Shown piece after piece: positions 54,094 through 62,689 of a stretch of 64,000 bases of DNA. A model generated the notes under the pieces. It had not been told where the DNA came from, did not search any database, and saw only the letters and a list, made by a program, of their open reading frames with translations. The stretch is taken from the NCBI GenBank assembly GCA_963738835.1, contig CAVTYH010000003.1, forward strand, positions 186,001 to 250,000, written 5' to 3'. Source of the stretch: CAVTYH01 sp963738835. Its GTDB lineage: Bacteria; Planctomycetota; Planctomycetia; Pirellulales; JADZDJ01. How positions within the stretch are numbered: the stretch's first letter is position 1; every line of letters starts with the position of its first letter. The position numbers and the translations under genes were made by a program.

Positions 54094-54723
54094 TCATCCT
54101 TCCGTACCCAAAATTTGCTGCAGCTTGGCCAGCGACCTGGTTAGCATCACCCGCACTGCGCCGTCGGTCTTTCCCAACCGTTCAGCAATTTCCTTCGACG
54201 GTAAATTCTCCAGATATCGCAGCCGCAGTGCCTCGCGATGTTCTTCCGGCAACTTTTCGAGGGCCGTCAGCAATCGCATTTGTTTTTGATCGCGTGAAAA
54301 AGCAGCACTGGCCGAGGTCATGCTGGCGACCAAGAGATTGATCAATCCTGGCCGACTGGTGCTGGTGCTCCCGCCGCCCGGTGCATTGAGCGAAACCTCG
54401 CGGGCCGCATCGCGCTTTTGACTGCCGAAGAAGCGACGATGGGCATCAATAATTCGCCGTTCGGCCACCTGACAGAGCCAATTGAACGGGTCTCGCTCGG
54501 CCAAATCGACTTCACCCAGCGAGCGGAGCGATTCCGCACTCACTTCTTGAAACAAATCTTCCGGCTCGATCTTCCGCCGCAAAGCGGCCCCGAGCCGGCG
54601 ATCGATGAACGCCATCAGTTGCGGTTGCCGCGCACTCATGAATTCGGCGAGCGCCTGAGTGTCACCAGTGCGCAATCGAGCGACCAATGCCTCATCAGCT
54701 TTCGATTCGTCGTCGATTGACAT
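54094..54723 (-). CDS. ECF-type RNA polymerase sigma factor (planctomycete type)
   Basis: The 209-aa protein from ATG 54723 (GGAG upstream) has a sigma region 2 (KIEPEDLFQEVSAESLRSLG, then RDPFNWLCQVAERRIIDAHR) and a region 4 with helix-turn-helix (LEKLPEEHREALRLRYLENL, PSKEIAERLGKTDGAVRVML). The linker, rich in Gly/Ser (NAPGGGSTSTSRPG), is longer than usual, as in many planctomycete sigma factors. No anti-sigma gene is directly adjacent, so control must act through another partner. Confidence 0.9.
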   Translation of the reverse strand: MSIDDESKADEALVARLRTGDTQALAEFMSARQPQLMAFIDRRLGAALRRKIEPEDLFQEVSAESLRSLGEVDLAERDPFNWLCQVAERRIIDAHRRFFGSQKRDAAREVSLNAPGGGSTSTSRPGLINLLVASMTSASAAFSRDQKQMRLLTALEKLPEEHREALRLRYLENLPSKEIAERLGKTDGAVRVMLTRSLAKLQQILGTEG

Positions 54724-54894
54724 GAATGGCAACTCCAAGCAATCGGCCGTTGCGCACCTGCTGGCCGGAATGACGTGACACAGCCGATTATCCTACACGG
54801 CTTTGGTCCGGCGGAAAACCAGGGGCTGCGCTCAAACTGAGAACTGGTCGACCCGCGAGTTTTATGGGCAAGAAGCCGATCGGCCGGGTGAGGA

Positions 54895-55366
54895 TTAGGC
54901 ACGACTAACCAAGGAATTTTCATAGTCAGCCACCACGAACCGCTTGCCTTTGGCCACGACGTCGTGGCCTTCAGCTTTCAGCTTTCTGCGCAGCTGGCGA
55001 TGCCGCCGGGATATTTAGGATTCAACTCGCCGCCGGTCTTCAGCGTGCGCCAATACGGGGTAATGTTTTTCTTCCCCTCGGCGGCAGATTCCTCCGCGGC
55101 ATGCGCAGCGATCCAGGCGAAAATGCCCGTCGTAATTGGGCAGGCCATCGTCACGCCGTGTTTCTGTGCGAGCGCTGGCGGATTTCTTAAATGGTTACCA
55201 GTTTCCCGTGCGGCACGCGCCGCATGATGGCATCGACTTCCAACGGTGCAGGAATCACCATCGTGCCGGTTCCCCACCGCTTGGTCATCTTGCCGCTGAT
55301 GCGCCCCGTTTTCGGCAGCCCTTTGCTATCCGCCAATTTCTCTCGCCAAGATTTTCGCTTGGGCAT
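54895..55366 (-). pseudogene. MGMT-family (alkyltransferase-like) protein, stop and frameshifts
   Basis: Pieces in three frames make one MGMT-family protein when joined: MPKRKSWREKLADSKGLPKT and TMVIPAPLEVDAIMRRVPHG (from 55366), then AQKHGVTMACPITTGIFAWI and NITPYWRTLKTGGELNPKYP, then KLKAEGHDVVAKGKRFVVAD to TAA at 54895-54897. Damage: TAA at about 55186, a lost base near 55175 and a lost base near 55008. The usual methyltransferase PCHR motif is replaced by ACPIT, so this is an alkyltransferase-like DNA-binding protein rather than a repair methyltransferase. Whether the damage is real is open. Confidence 0.75.
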
Positions 55367-55394
55367 GGAATAGGGTCCTGCGTTCAGGGATTTA

Positions 55395-55598
55395 TCACGA
55401 GCCAACCGGTTTGTCCAGCACGACGATCAGAAAAGTCGCAATCGGGCCAAGCAGCAGCGAGATCAGCCACCAAGTCAGCCCGCTGCGGTTTTTCGATTGT
55501 GCCAGGCCAGCGTTGATTAACGCCAGCGTCAGCCAGCCCACACCGTAACTGCGGGCTTCGCTGGTCACATAGACGGCGTCCGCCAAGAACGTAAACAT
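55395..55598 (-). CDS. Small two-helix membrane protein
   Basis: The 67-aa product from ATG 55598 (GGGAGGAAAA just upstream) has GVGWLTLALINAGLAQSKNR and SGLTWWLISLLLGPIATFLI as two hydrophobic parts, the second of a kind common in small inner membrane proteins. Function unknown. It lies between two other minus-strand genes with short gaps, so may be in one transcript. Confidence 0.7.
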   Translation of the reverse strand: MFTFLADAVYVTSEARSYGVGWLTLALINAGLAQSKNRSGLTWWLISLLLGPIATFLIVVLDKPVGS

Positions 55599-55631
55599 TT
55601 TTCCTCCCAGCAAGATGTTGAAGACGTGCGA

Positions 55632-56174
55632 TTAGACCAGCGCTTTGCCGCAATTGTCGCAGAACCTGGCATCGAGATCGTTCATTTCGCCACATGCCTC
55701 GCAGGGCTTGGTTTTTGCCAGCGAAGTTCCACAGTTCTTGCAGAACCTGGCCGCGGCGTCGTTATCGGTATTGCATTTGCGACAGCGGACGACGCGCGTC
55801 TCGCCCGTGGCGGAACCGGTGCGAAATCCTTCGCCCACGGCGGTGGCCAGATCGCGCACTGATTCCTTCGTACCCTGGGTCATGTAATTTACCACGTCGC
55901 TGCCGACCGGGGCCACCTCATCGGCCATGTAGCGCGTGATTGCGCCCAGATAGGCAAACTTGCTGATCGCCATGCCAATACCCACTAGCAGCAAACCGAC
56001 AAAGGCGCACCAAAACTGCCGCGGTGGTTCCATGCCGCCAAAGGCACTGAAAAAACTTACCAGGCCGATGAGCGTAAAAATGCCGCCGACAATCACGATT
56101 ACCGGTCCAATCACCCGCAGTAAATCGCGTAAACCGGTGTGCTGAGAATCGTCAGGTTTCAATTGACTGGGCAT
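55632..56174 (-). CDS. Membrane protein with C-terminal double zinc ribbon
   Basis: The 180-aa product (start ATG 56174, MPSQLKPDDSQHTG) has two membrane helices (LRVIGPVIVIVGGIFTLIGL; FWCAFVGLLLVGIGMAIS) and a C-terminal double zinc ribbon of four CxxC pairs: VVRCRKCNTDNDAAARFCKN, CGTSLAKTKPCEACGEMNDL and DARFCDNCGKAL. Ribbons of this type bind protein or nucleic acid. An upstream GTG at 56228 is possible. Function unknown. Confidence 0.8.
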   Translation of the reverse strand: MPSQLKPDDSQHTGLRDLLRVIGPVIVIVGGIFTLIGLVSFFSAFGGMEPPRQFWCAFVGLLLVGIGMAISKFAYLGAITRYMADEVAPVGSDVVNYMTQGTKESVRDLATAVGEGFRTGSATGETRVVRCRKCNTDNDAAARFCKNCGTSLAKTKPCEACGEMNDLDARFCDNCGKALV

Positions 56175-56454
56175 CGTTGGCCAAATCCTCTGCGCGAAAC
56201 CATCGAAATCGATCTCACCAATGCTCACATATTAGCACACTGCCGTGCAGTCTGTAGAGAGATTCGCTTCGCCCGACGCGATCTTGTCTTCGACCGATGT
56301 TTCGAAGTCGAAATGCTCTCCAGTGGGAGAGGAGAAGCAAGGAGTAGTAGGGTTACAAGAAATGCCTTGCGCCAACCTTCGCCCAGTCGGAGAAGCGTGT
56401 CGCCCGGTTTCGGCCAAGCGATTGATCGTTCGAATCGCGCTATGGGACTGAGAG

Positions 56455-57381
56455 TCAATCCCCAATCAACCACTCCAAAAACGGTTGCGAAATGCTGGCG
56501 ATTTTGTCCTGCGGCGTTTCGCGACCAACGCGTCCGTCGGCGTCATTGGCGGCGTCGAATTTGACATCGACTTTGTTATAAGGACATTCGCGGTAGGCAT
56601 AGCGCCGCTGGGCTGCATTCGAGAGGCCGCCCTCCTCGCGAAAAACTTTCAACAAATCGGCGCGAGCCATACCCGGCTTGATGGTTTGCATTTCGCGAAG
56701 CGCATGCGCAACCCACTCGGTATGCTCTTGTTCCGCTGTTTGCCGTTCGTCTTGTTGTTTGGTGCGCTGAAGTTTGTCGGCTTCGGCGTGTTTCACGCGT
56801 TGCTTCAAAACGACCTTTTCGATTTTTGCATTCCCCTTGGCATCGTCGCCGGCTTCGACGGGAATGTCGGCAGGGATAATCACGAACAAGCGAGGGAATT
56901 CGATTTGCCCGCCTGTCCAAACATCGAGCTGCGTAGTGAACTGCCCCGGGTCGAGCTTTTCATGCTTGGCCGCTGCCTGCTCCAGATCGGCTCGCGTAAA
57001 TGGCGTCGTGTAAAGTTTCCAGTCGGCGGCAGTGTCGCGCGGTTGTTTGTCCCAAGGCGAAGTTACAATCGGCTTGCCCGGATGCAAAACGATTTTCAAC
57101 TTCGTCGCAGGCAGTTTTGCATAGGCTTTGAGAAACTCGGCGAGCTTGTCGGTATCGCCGGCGAAGAAAAAGATGTCTTCCCAATTAACGAAATAGCCAT
57201 GCACCCGTTCTGGCCGGTTGACCAATTCTTTCAAACCGGCCGGCCATTTATCGCTGCCGCCCACAGGCTGATCGTTAGGATGATCGGTGCCCAGACCGAA
57301 GACAAGTTTCGGGAGCGCCGATAGAACAAGTGCAGAAACTACTGCAAGAATTCGCCATTGGCTAAATCGCTTATCGGTCAT
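56455..57381 (-). CDS. Exported hypothetical protein, 308 aa
   Basis: A signal peptide or anchor (WRILAVVSALVLSALPKLVF) is followed by a domain with VHGYFVNWEDIFFFAGDTDK and LAEFLKAYAKLPATKLKIVL. A long charged coiled-coil segment (KVVLKQRVKHAEADKLQRTK, QQDERQTAEQEHTEWVAHAL) follows, then a region with IKPGMARADLLKVFREEGGL. I recognise no family with a known activity. It lies 34 bases downstream of the VWA gene on the same strand and may be the last gene of the sigma/anti-sigma/VWA operon. Confidence 0.75.
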   Translation of the reverse strand: MTDKRFSQWRILAVVSALVLSALPKLVFGLGTDHPNDQPVGGSDKWPAGLKELVNRPERVHGYFVNWEDIFFFAGDTDKLAEFLKAYAKLPATKLKIVLHPGKPIVTSPWDKQPRDTAADWKLYTTPFTRADLEQAAAKHEKLDPGQFTTQLDVWTGGQIEFPRLFVIIPADIPVEAGDDAKGNAKIEKVVLKQRVKHAEADKLQRTKQQDERQTAEQEHTEWVAHALREMQTIKPGMARADLLKVFREEGGLSNAAQRRYAYRECPYNKVDVKFDAANDADGRVGRETPQDKIASISQPFLEWLIGD

Positions 57382-57414
57382 GTCAACCTTTCACACGCTC
57401 ACCCCTTTGTCTTC

Positions 57415-59567
57415 TTACGGTCCCTTCAGCGCTTTCGCCTTCTCCACCAGCCGCACAAACTCGGCCCGATACTCGGCGTCGGAATTCTTCTTCGCGTCGT
57501 CCTGGCCGGCTTTGGCTAGTTCCTCGACGGCGGCCAGTGTCGTGTCGCCTTTGAATTGCGAATCTCGCAGAATCATGCCGAACGCGGCCACGGCCGAGGC
57601 GAATTGGAAATCGGGCGAGGCCTGGCCGTACTTCTTGCCCGAATCTTTCACCGGCGTTTCCATCAGCGTGCTCTTCTCGCCGTCCGGCTGTTTGTAACGC
57701 AGCTTGAGCGTGAACAGCTCGCCCGATTTGGCGGCAGCGGTGATTTCAGCGGGCTTGAGGTAGCGGAGTGGATCGACTTCAGGAGTTGCGGTCTTTTCTG
57801 AGCCCTCTCCTTGGGGAGAGGGTTGGGTGAGGGGTGAACCGTCAGCCAGCGCCGCCCCCTCACCCCGGCCCTCTCCCCGAGGGAGAGGGAGTTTCTCTTC
57901 ACTACCCCCTGCCCCCTGCGCCCTGCCCGCTGCTTTCGTCGGCACGATTTCGTACAGCGCCGTCACGGTATGCCCGGCCCCGATTTCGCCGGCGTCTTTT
58001 TTGTCGTCATTGAAATCTTCTTTGGCCAGAATCCGCTTTTCGTAACCGATGAGCCGATAGCCCGCCACTTCCAGCGGATTGAATTCGATCTGAATTTTCA
58101 CATCCTTGGCAATCGTCACCAGCGTGCCGTTGATCTGTTCGACCAGCACCTTGCGGGCTTCTTGCAGATCGTCGATGTAGGCGTTGTTGCCGTTGCCTTT
58201 GTCGGCCAGCTTTTGCATCGTGCTGTCTTTCAGGTTGCCGTAGCCGAAGCCCAGCGTGGTGAGGAACACGCCGGTCTTGGCTTTTTCTTCGATCAGCCGC
58301 ACCAGTTCGTCCTGATTGGTGATGCCGACGTTGAAATCGCCGTCGGTTGCCAGAATCACACGGTTCACCCCGCCTTTCATGAAATTCTGCGAGGCGATTT
58401 CGTACGCCAACTCAATTCCTTGCCCACCGTTGGTCGAGCCGCCGGCGGCAGGTTTTCGATCGATTCGATGATTTTTTGATGATCGTCGCCGCGCATGCTG
58501 GGGAGCACCAGGCCGGAATTGCCGGCGTAAACCACGATCGCCACATGATCGTTCTCGGTCAGTTGCTTCGTCAGCAGCTTCAGCGATTCCTGCACTAGCG
58601 GCAATTTGTTGGGCTGTTCCATCGAGCCGGAAACGTCGATCAGGAAAACCAGGTTGCTCGGCGGCCGTTTGTCGGCGGCAATCTCGCGACCCTTGAGCCC
58701 AATGCGCACCAGCCGATGTTCTGCGGCCCAAGGGCAACTGGCGACTTCGGTGGTGACCGAAAACGGCTTGTCGTCCTTCGGCTGCGGATAATCGTAGCGG
58801 AAGTAATTGATGAATTCTTCAATACGCACCGCCCCCGGCGGCGGCAGCGTGTTCTGCTCCAGCAGGAACCGCCGCACATTGGAATAACTGGCCGTATCGA
58901 CATCGATGGAAAACGTGGAAAGCGGATTTTCGACCGCGCCGAGAAATGGATTATCGACGATGTGATCGTACGCTTCGGTGTTGGCTTCCTGTTCCACATA
59001 GGATTCAACTTGAGGCTTGATTTCGGCCTTACGACAGTCGATCGCCCCCTCAAGGCCCGTAATCATCGTTCTAAACCAAATCACCTTTGGATCACGTTCG
59101 GCAAGTTTGGAAGAAGCCATTTCCTTGGCCAGTAATTGCTGAGCTTGCGACAATTGCTTGCTTAAATTGGCAACGGTGTCGTCGCGACTTATTACCAGTT
59201 CAACAAGTTGATTTTGATCGGCACCTTGTTGATTCTTCTTTTGTATCTTCCTCCAGAACGCAACGTCGGGAAATGCAATTGGCTGGCCCTCGGCGAATGG
59301 AATAGCGTTAACTGCAATCGCATCTCCATTCGCCGCTGTAGCGGCATCGAATCCACCCATCGGCGGCACTGCGGTTGCAAATCCGCCTTGGCGGAGTTGG
59401 ATGTCGTGCAGCGGAGTCGTGGCACCCGCCGGATCACTCCCACGCAATTCGCTGGGATTCACGCCGCCGGATGAAGATGCCGGTTTCGCGCCGGCCGTCA
59501 TCACGCCGGGACCAGGTCCGTCGACGCCAGGGCCAGGATGCTGCAACATTTGAGCAGGCAGCAACAC
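57415..59567 (-). CDS. VWA-domain protein (YfbK-like), one frameshift, with repeat-derived insert
   Basis: Von Willebrand factor type A protein of the YfbK kind. The N-terminal part to FSIDVDTASYSNVRRFLLEQ and VRIEEFINYFRYDYPQPKDD precedes the VWA domain with the MIDAS motif NLVFLIDVSGSMEQPNKLPL. The frame breaks near 58443 (CCTGCCGCCGG) and continues with GGSTNGGQGIELAYEIASQN and VILATDGDFNVGITNQDELV, then QINGTLVTIAKDVKIQIEFN. Residues encoded at 57803-57893 (LPLPRGEGRGEGA and LTQPSPQGEG) come from two CTCTCC-type repeats inserted in frame. The product is probably continuous with the anti-sigma-like part upstream (59598-60596). Confidence 0.85.
57803..57893. repeat. Two CTCTCC/GGG interspersed repeats inside the VWA gene
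   Basis: CCCTCTCC-TTGG-GGAGAGGG-TTGGGTGAGGGG and an inverted unit CCCCTCACCCCGG-CCCTCTCCC-CGA-GGGAGAGGG lie inside a coding frame without breaking it. Confidence 0.85.
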
Positions 59568-59597
59568 CTCGGCGCACGGTCGTGGAGACCTAATGTT

Positions 59598-60596
59598 TCA
59601 GTCAGAGCCGGCGCAGACCGCGCTTGAAGTGCTGAAGTAATAACTGTCATTCGCAGCAGGATAAGGCTTTCCGCCACCTGCCTTGAAACCCCATTGACCT
59701 CGGTCCTCAGGTGTAAACTTGTAGCCAAGACTAGTGCTGCCCGGATACGTGTTGGCCCCGTTCAGATTCAAGGTGCCATAGGCAGACTGCGAACCATCCT
59801 TTGTCACGACACCTCCGACGGAGCCTTGAGCTTGCAGGCCCGGGTTGCCGCTGTTGAATCCACGGCTTACCTCTCCGTTAAGCTGCTTTAGGCTATTTTG
59901 ACTGCTGGCGACGTTCTGGCCGCCATTTCCTTGCGTGCCCAAATACGTTCGTGGATTCGGCGCACCCTTCACATAATCGTAAGCCGAATATACGCTCGGC
60001 AACGTAGCGTTTTGCGATTGGCCGCTTAGACTTGATGTGATCACCGTGGTTAATTCATCGTGATCGGCAGGTGCGGTGGTCTGCGAAGTCGCAGCGCCAT
60101 GCACTTCCTGGTTTTGCTGGACATCCAGATTCAAATCGCCCCATGGAAGGCCATTTGTTTGGGCCGTCTGTCGCTCATTTCCAGTTCCAGTTGTCGTAAA
60201 TCCGCGCAGCATCCAACCGGCGCCGACGGCCAAGAGCAACGATACGGCCGTTGCAGTTGCCCAAGCGATGCGGCGCCCTCGCCGTGTTCCCTCTCCCTTA
60301 AGGGGAGAAAGTTGGGGTGAGGGTGCTGCAGATGGCACAGCTTCCCCCTCACCCTGCTCTCTCCCGCCGGGAGAGAGGGTTCCTAGCACGGCGTCGCGCT
60401 GCACGGCCAAGAGCGCCAGCAGCTGCTCGGCTTTGAGTGCGGCTGAAATCTGATCGGTCGCCGCGCGGATTTCGGCCACCAGCGCCGCCGCTTGCGGACT
60501 GGATTGCAGCTCGGATTCGAGCGCCGCGCGCTCGGCATCGTTCAGCTCGCCGACCACGAAGGCCGTGTATTTCGGGTCATCGGGATTAAAATTCAT
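59598..60596 (-). CDS. Anti-sigma-like membrane protein (probably N-terminal half of the VWA protein)
   Basis: From ATG 60596 (AAGGA upstream) the product starts MNFNPDDPKYTAFVVGELND and AERAALESELQSSPQAAALV, the anti-sigma zinc-finger-like N-terminal region of planctomycete VWA/YfbK proteins; one membrane helix follows (ATATAVSLLLAVGAGWML). The frame ends with TGA at 59598-59600, but the next gene's frame (59567 down) is the same and continues, so a single protein broken by a stop, or by two nearby indels, is likely. Residues from 60288-60382 (LSPGGREQGEG and PSPQLSPLKGEG) are repeat-derived. The ECF sigma gene lies 42 bases upstream. Confidence 0.75.
   Translation of the reverse strand: MNFNPDDPKYTAFVVGELNDAERAALESELQSSPQAAALVAEIRAATDQISAALKAEQLLALLAVQRDAVLGTLSPGGREQGEGEAVPSAAPSPQLSPLKGEGTRRGRRIAWATATAVSLLLAVGAGWMLRGFTTTGTGNERQTAQTNGLPWGDLNLDVQQNQEVHGAATSQTTAPADHDELTTVITSSLSGQSQNATLPSVYSAYDYVKGAPNPRTYLGTQGNGGQNVASSQNSLKQLNGEVSRGFNSGNPGLQAQGSVGGVVTKDGSQSAYGTLNLNGANTYPGSTSLGYKFTPEDRGQWGFKAGGGKPYPAANDSYYFSTSSAVCAGSD
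60288..60382. repeat. Two CTCTCC/GGG interspersed repeats inside the anti-sigma-like gene
   Basis: CCCTCTCCC-TTAA-GGGGAGAAAG-TTGGGGTGAGGG and an inverted unit CCCCCTCACCC..CTCTCTCCC-GCC-GGGAGAGAGGG, in frame, between the cytoplasmic region and the membrane helix. Confidence 0.85.
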
Positions 60597-60638
60597 GGTT
60601 ATGTCCTTTGTCACTTGCCATTTGTCATTTGTTCTTTG

Positions 60639-61151
60639 TCATCTGCTAATTGCTAATCGCTCTCTCAATCGCTTCAGGGCGACGTGCAATAAATATCCCA
60701 CATTGCCGCTGGAGAGGCCGGTCACTTCGGCGATGTCGCGGTAGCTGAGGTCGTGTTGAAATTTCAGCCGCACGACTTCTTGCTGATTGACAGGCAAGTC
60801 GGCCAGCAATTGCAGCAGATGATTTTCCGTTTCCTGCTGCTCCATCACCGCCGGTTGAATGGGCAGGGGGCATTCGCAGACCGCGGCCTGGCCATCGTCC
60901 AAGTTTTTCATGCGTGTCTCCTTCCGTACAATGTCGAGCGCCCGCCGACGAGTGACGGTATACAACCAGGCTTGCACGTTGTCGGGGCGATCGCCATTCA
61001 GGCTGTGCAAGCGCAAAAACGCATCCTGCACGACGTCGCGCGCCTGATCCACATCGCCAGTAATGCCCGCGGCATACCGCACCAGTGGACCTTCAAAGCG
61101 ACCGACGATGCCGGAAAACCACTCGCCGTCTTGCGAGCCCGTGTGTTGCAT
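60639..61151 (-). CDS. ECF RNA polymerase sigma factor
   Basis: The 170-aa protein has region 2 (RYAAGITGDVDQARDVVQDA, FLRLHSLN, then VQAWLYTVTRRRALDIVRKE) and region 4 (LLQLLADLPVNQQEVVRLKF, QHDLSYRDIAEVTGLSSGNV, GYLLHVALKRLRERL). Length is normal. The anti-sigma/VWA gene follows after 42 bases, a sigma/anti-sigma pair in one transcript. A sensing role through the VWA domain is inferred. Confidence 0.92.
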   Translation of the reverse strand: MQHTGSQDGEWFSGIVGRFEGPLVRYAAGITGDVDQARDVVQDAFLRLHSLNGDRPDNVQAWLYTVTRRRALDIVRKETRMKNLDDGQAAVCECPLPIQPAVMEQQETENHLLQLLADLPVNQQEVVRLKFQHDLSYRDIAEVTGLSSGNVGYLLHVALKRLRERLAISR

Positions 61152-61243
61152 GGTTACGTTGTGGCCGACCGATCATCCGGCCATAATTGAGACGTTCAGC
61201 AACCGGATATCTTAGACGACTTTTTGCGGAATTAGTTCTCCCG

Positions 61244-62689
61244 ATGCCAGCATCCACGCCCATGCGAAGAATTGCGGTCATCGGCGGGGGCATTTCGGGC
61301 CTGGCGGCGGCCCATCGGGTGGTCGAACTGGAGCCAACGGCGGAAATTACGCTGTTCGAAGCGGGCTCGCAGCTGGGCGGAATTGTTCGGACCGTGCGGC
61401 AAGACGGCTTCTTGATCGAAACCAGTGCCGACAGTTTTATCACCAGTGTGCCGGCTGCCATCGATTTGTGCCGGCGGATCGGATTTGCTGACCAACTGAT
61501 TCCGACCGATCCTGCCCATCGCGGGGCGATGGTGGCGTGTCGCGGCAAATTGGAACGAGTGCCCGAAGGGTTCGTGCTGATGTCGCCCGAGCGGCTGGGG
61601 CCGGTGCTGCGTTCGCCGATTCTCAGTTGGCCCGGCAAACTGCGTTTGGCCGCCGAGCGATTTATCAAACCACGAATTGGCAGCGGCGATGAAAGTTTGG
61701 CCTCGTTCGCGCGGCGTCGGTTGGGCAACGAAACGTTCGAGCGTTTGGTTCAGCCATTGATCGGCGGCATTTACACGGCCGATCCGGAAAAGCTGAGTCT
61801 GGCCGCCACGCTGCCGCGGTATTTGGAGATGGAGCGACAATACGACAGCTTAATTCGAGGGGCGAGCGGAAGGCGGAAGGCGGAAGGTGGAAGGCGGAAG
61901 GAAGGAGTCGGGGATCAGGATGGCAGCGGGGCGCGGTACAGCATGTTTGTTGCGCCGCGCGATGGGCTTTCGAGTTTTGTGGATGCACTGGCCGCGCGAT
62001 TGCCGCCGGGTTGTGTGCAATTGAACTCGGCAGTCGACAACATTGAACGCGTCGACGGCCGCTTGCGGCTTAGCGGACAAATCTTTGACGCGGCGATTAT
62101 CGCTGTGCCGGCGTCGGCAGCGGCGAATTTATTGCGCAGCGTCAATGGCGCGCTCGCCGCTGAATTGGCTGCTATCGAATACGCCGGCTCGGCGATCGTT
62201 GTGCTCGGCTACGATCGAACACAAATCGCGCATCCGCTCGACAGCTTCGGCTTCGTTGTCCCGGCCATCGAGAAGCGGCGAATTCTTTCGGCCAGTTTTT
62301 CGAGCGTGAAATTCCCCGGTCGCGCACCATCGGGAAAAGTGCTGATCCGCGTATTTCTCGGCGGCGCGCTGCAGCCAGAGATGCTGGAGAAATCCGACGA
62401 TCAGCTTCGCCGCATCGCAGAAGAAGAACTGCGCGATCTGCTCGGCATCAGCGGGTCGCCCACGTTGTCGCTCGTGTTCCGCTGGCCGCGCGCGATGCCG
62501 CAATATCATTTGGGGCATTTGGATCGGTTGCGGCGCATAAACGATCGGTTGGCTCAGCTTCCCGGTTTAGCCTTGGCAGGTAACGCCTACGAAGGCGTTG
62601 GCATTCCACAGTGTATCCGCAGTGGTGAACAAGCAGCGGAGCAATTGTTGAAGACGAGTGGAAAAGATATTGCCGCGAATCAAGCGTGA
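61244..62689 (+). CDS. hemG: Protoporphyrinogen/coproporphyrinogen oxidase (HemG/HemY type)
   Basis: An FAD enzyme of late haem synthesis. The dinucleotide-binding motif RIAVIGGGISGLAAAHRV is near residue 8, followed by ITLFEAGSQLGGIVRTVRQD. LVQPLIGGIYTADPEKLSLA is a strong signature, and GLALAGNAYEGVGIPQCIRS is the C-terminal FAD-binding end. Residues about 207-230 (SGRRKAEGGRRKEGVGDQDG) are encoded by a tandem GGCGGAAGG-type repeat at 61866-61904 and are a likely in-frame repeat insertion in a loop. Start ATG 61244 or ATG 61262; no clear ribosome binding site. About 481 aa. The 3' end overlaps the universal stress gene by 10 bases (convergent). Confidence 0.92.
   Translation: MPASTPMRRIAVIGGGISGLAAAHRVVELEPTAEITLFEAGSQLGGIVRTVRQDGFLIETSADSFITSVPAAIDLCRRIGFADQLIPTDPAHRGAMVACRGKLERVPEGFVLMSPERLGPVLRSPILSWPGKLRLAAERFIKPRIGSGDESLASFARRRLGNETFERLVQPLIGGIYTADPEKLSLAATLPRYLEMERQYDSLIRGASGRRKAEGGRRKEGVGDQDGSGARYSMFVAPRDGLSSFVDALAARLPPGCVQLNSAVDNIERVDGRLRLSGQIFDAAIIAVPASAAANLLRSVNGALAAELAAIEYAGSAIVVLGYDRTQIAHPLDSFGFVVPAIEKRRILSASFSSVKFPGRAPSGKVLIRVFLGGALQPEMLEKSDDQLRRIAEEELRDLLGISGSPTLSLVFRWPRAMPQYHLGHLDRLRRINDRLAQLPGLALAGNAYEGVGIPQCIRSGEQAAEQLLKTSGKDIAANQA
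61866..61904. repeat. Short tandem repeat inside hemG
   Basis: Four to five imperfect units of GCGGAAG/GTGGAAG in a row. It keeps the reading frame and encodes a basic Arg/Lys/Gly linker. Confidence 0.7.

Noticed and set aside
61866..61904. Short tandem repeat as a possible CRISPR-like array
   Set aside because: Units are 7-9 bases with no spacers and lie inside the hemG reading frame.
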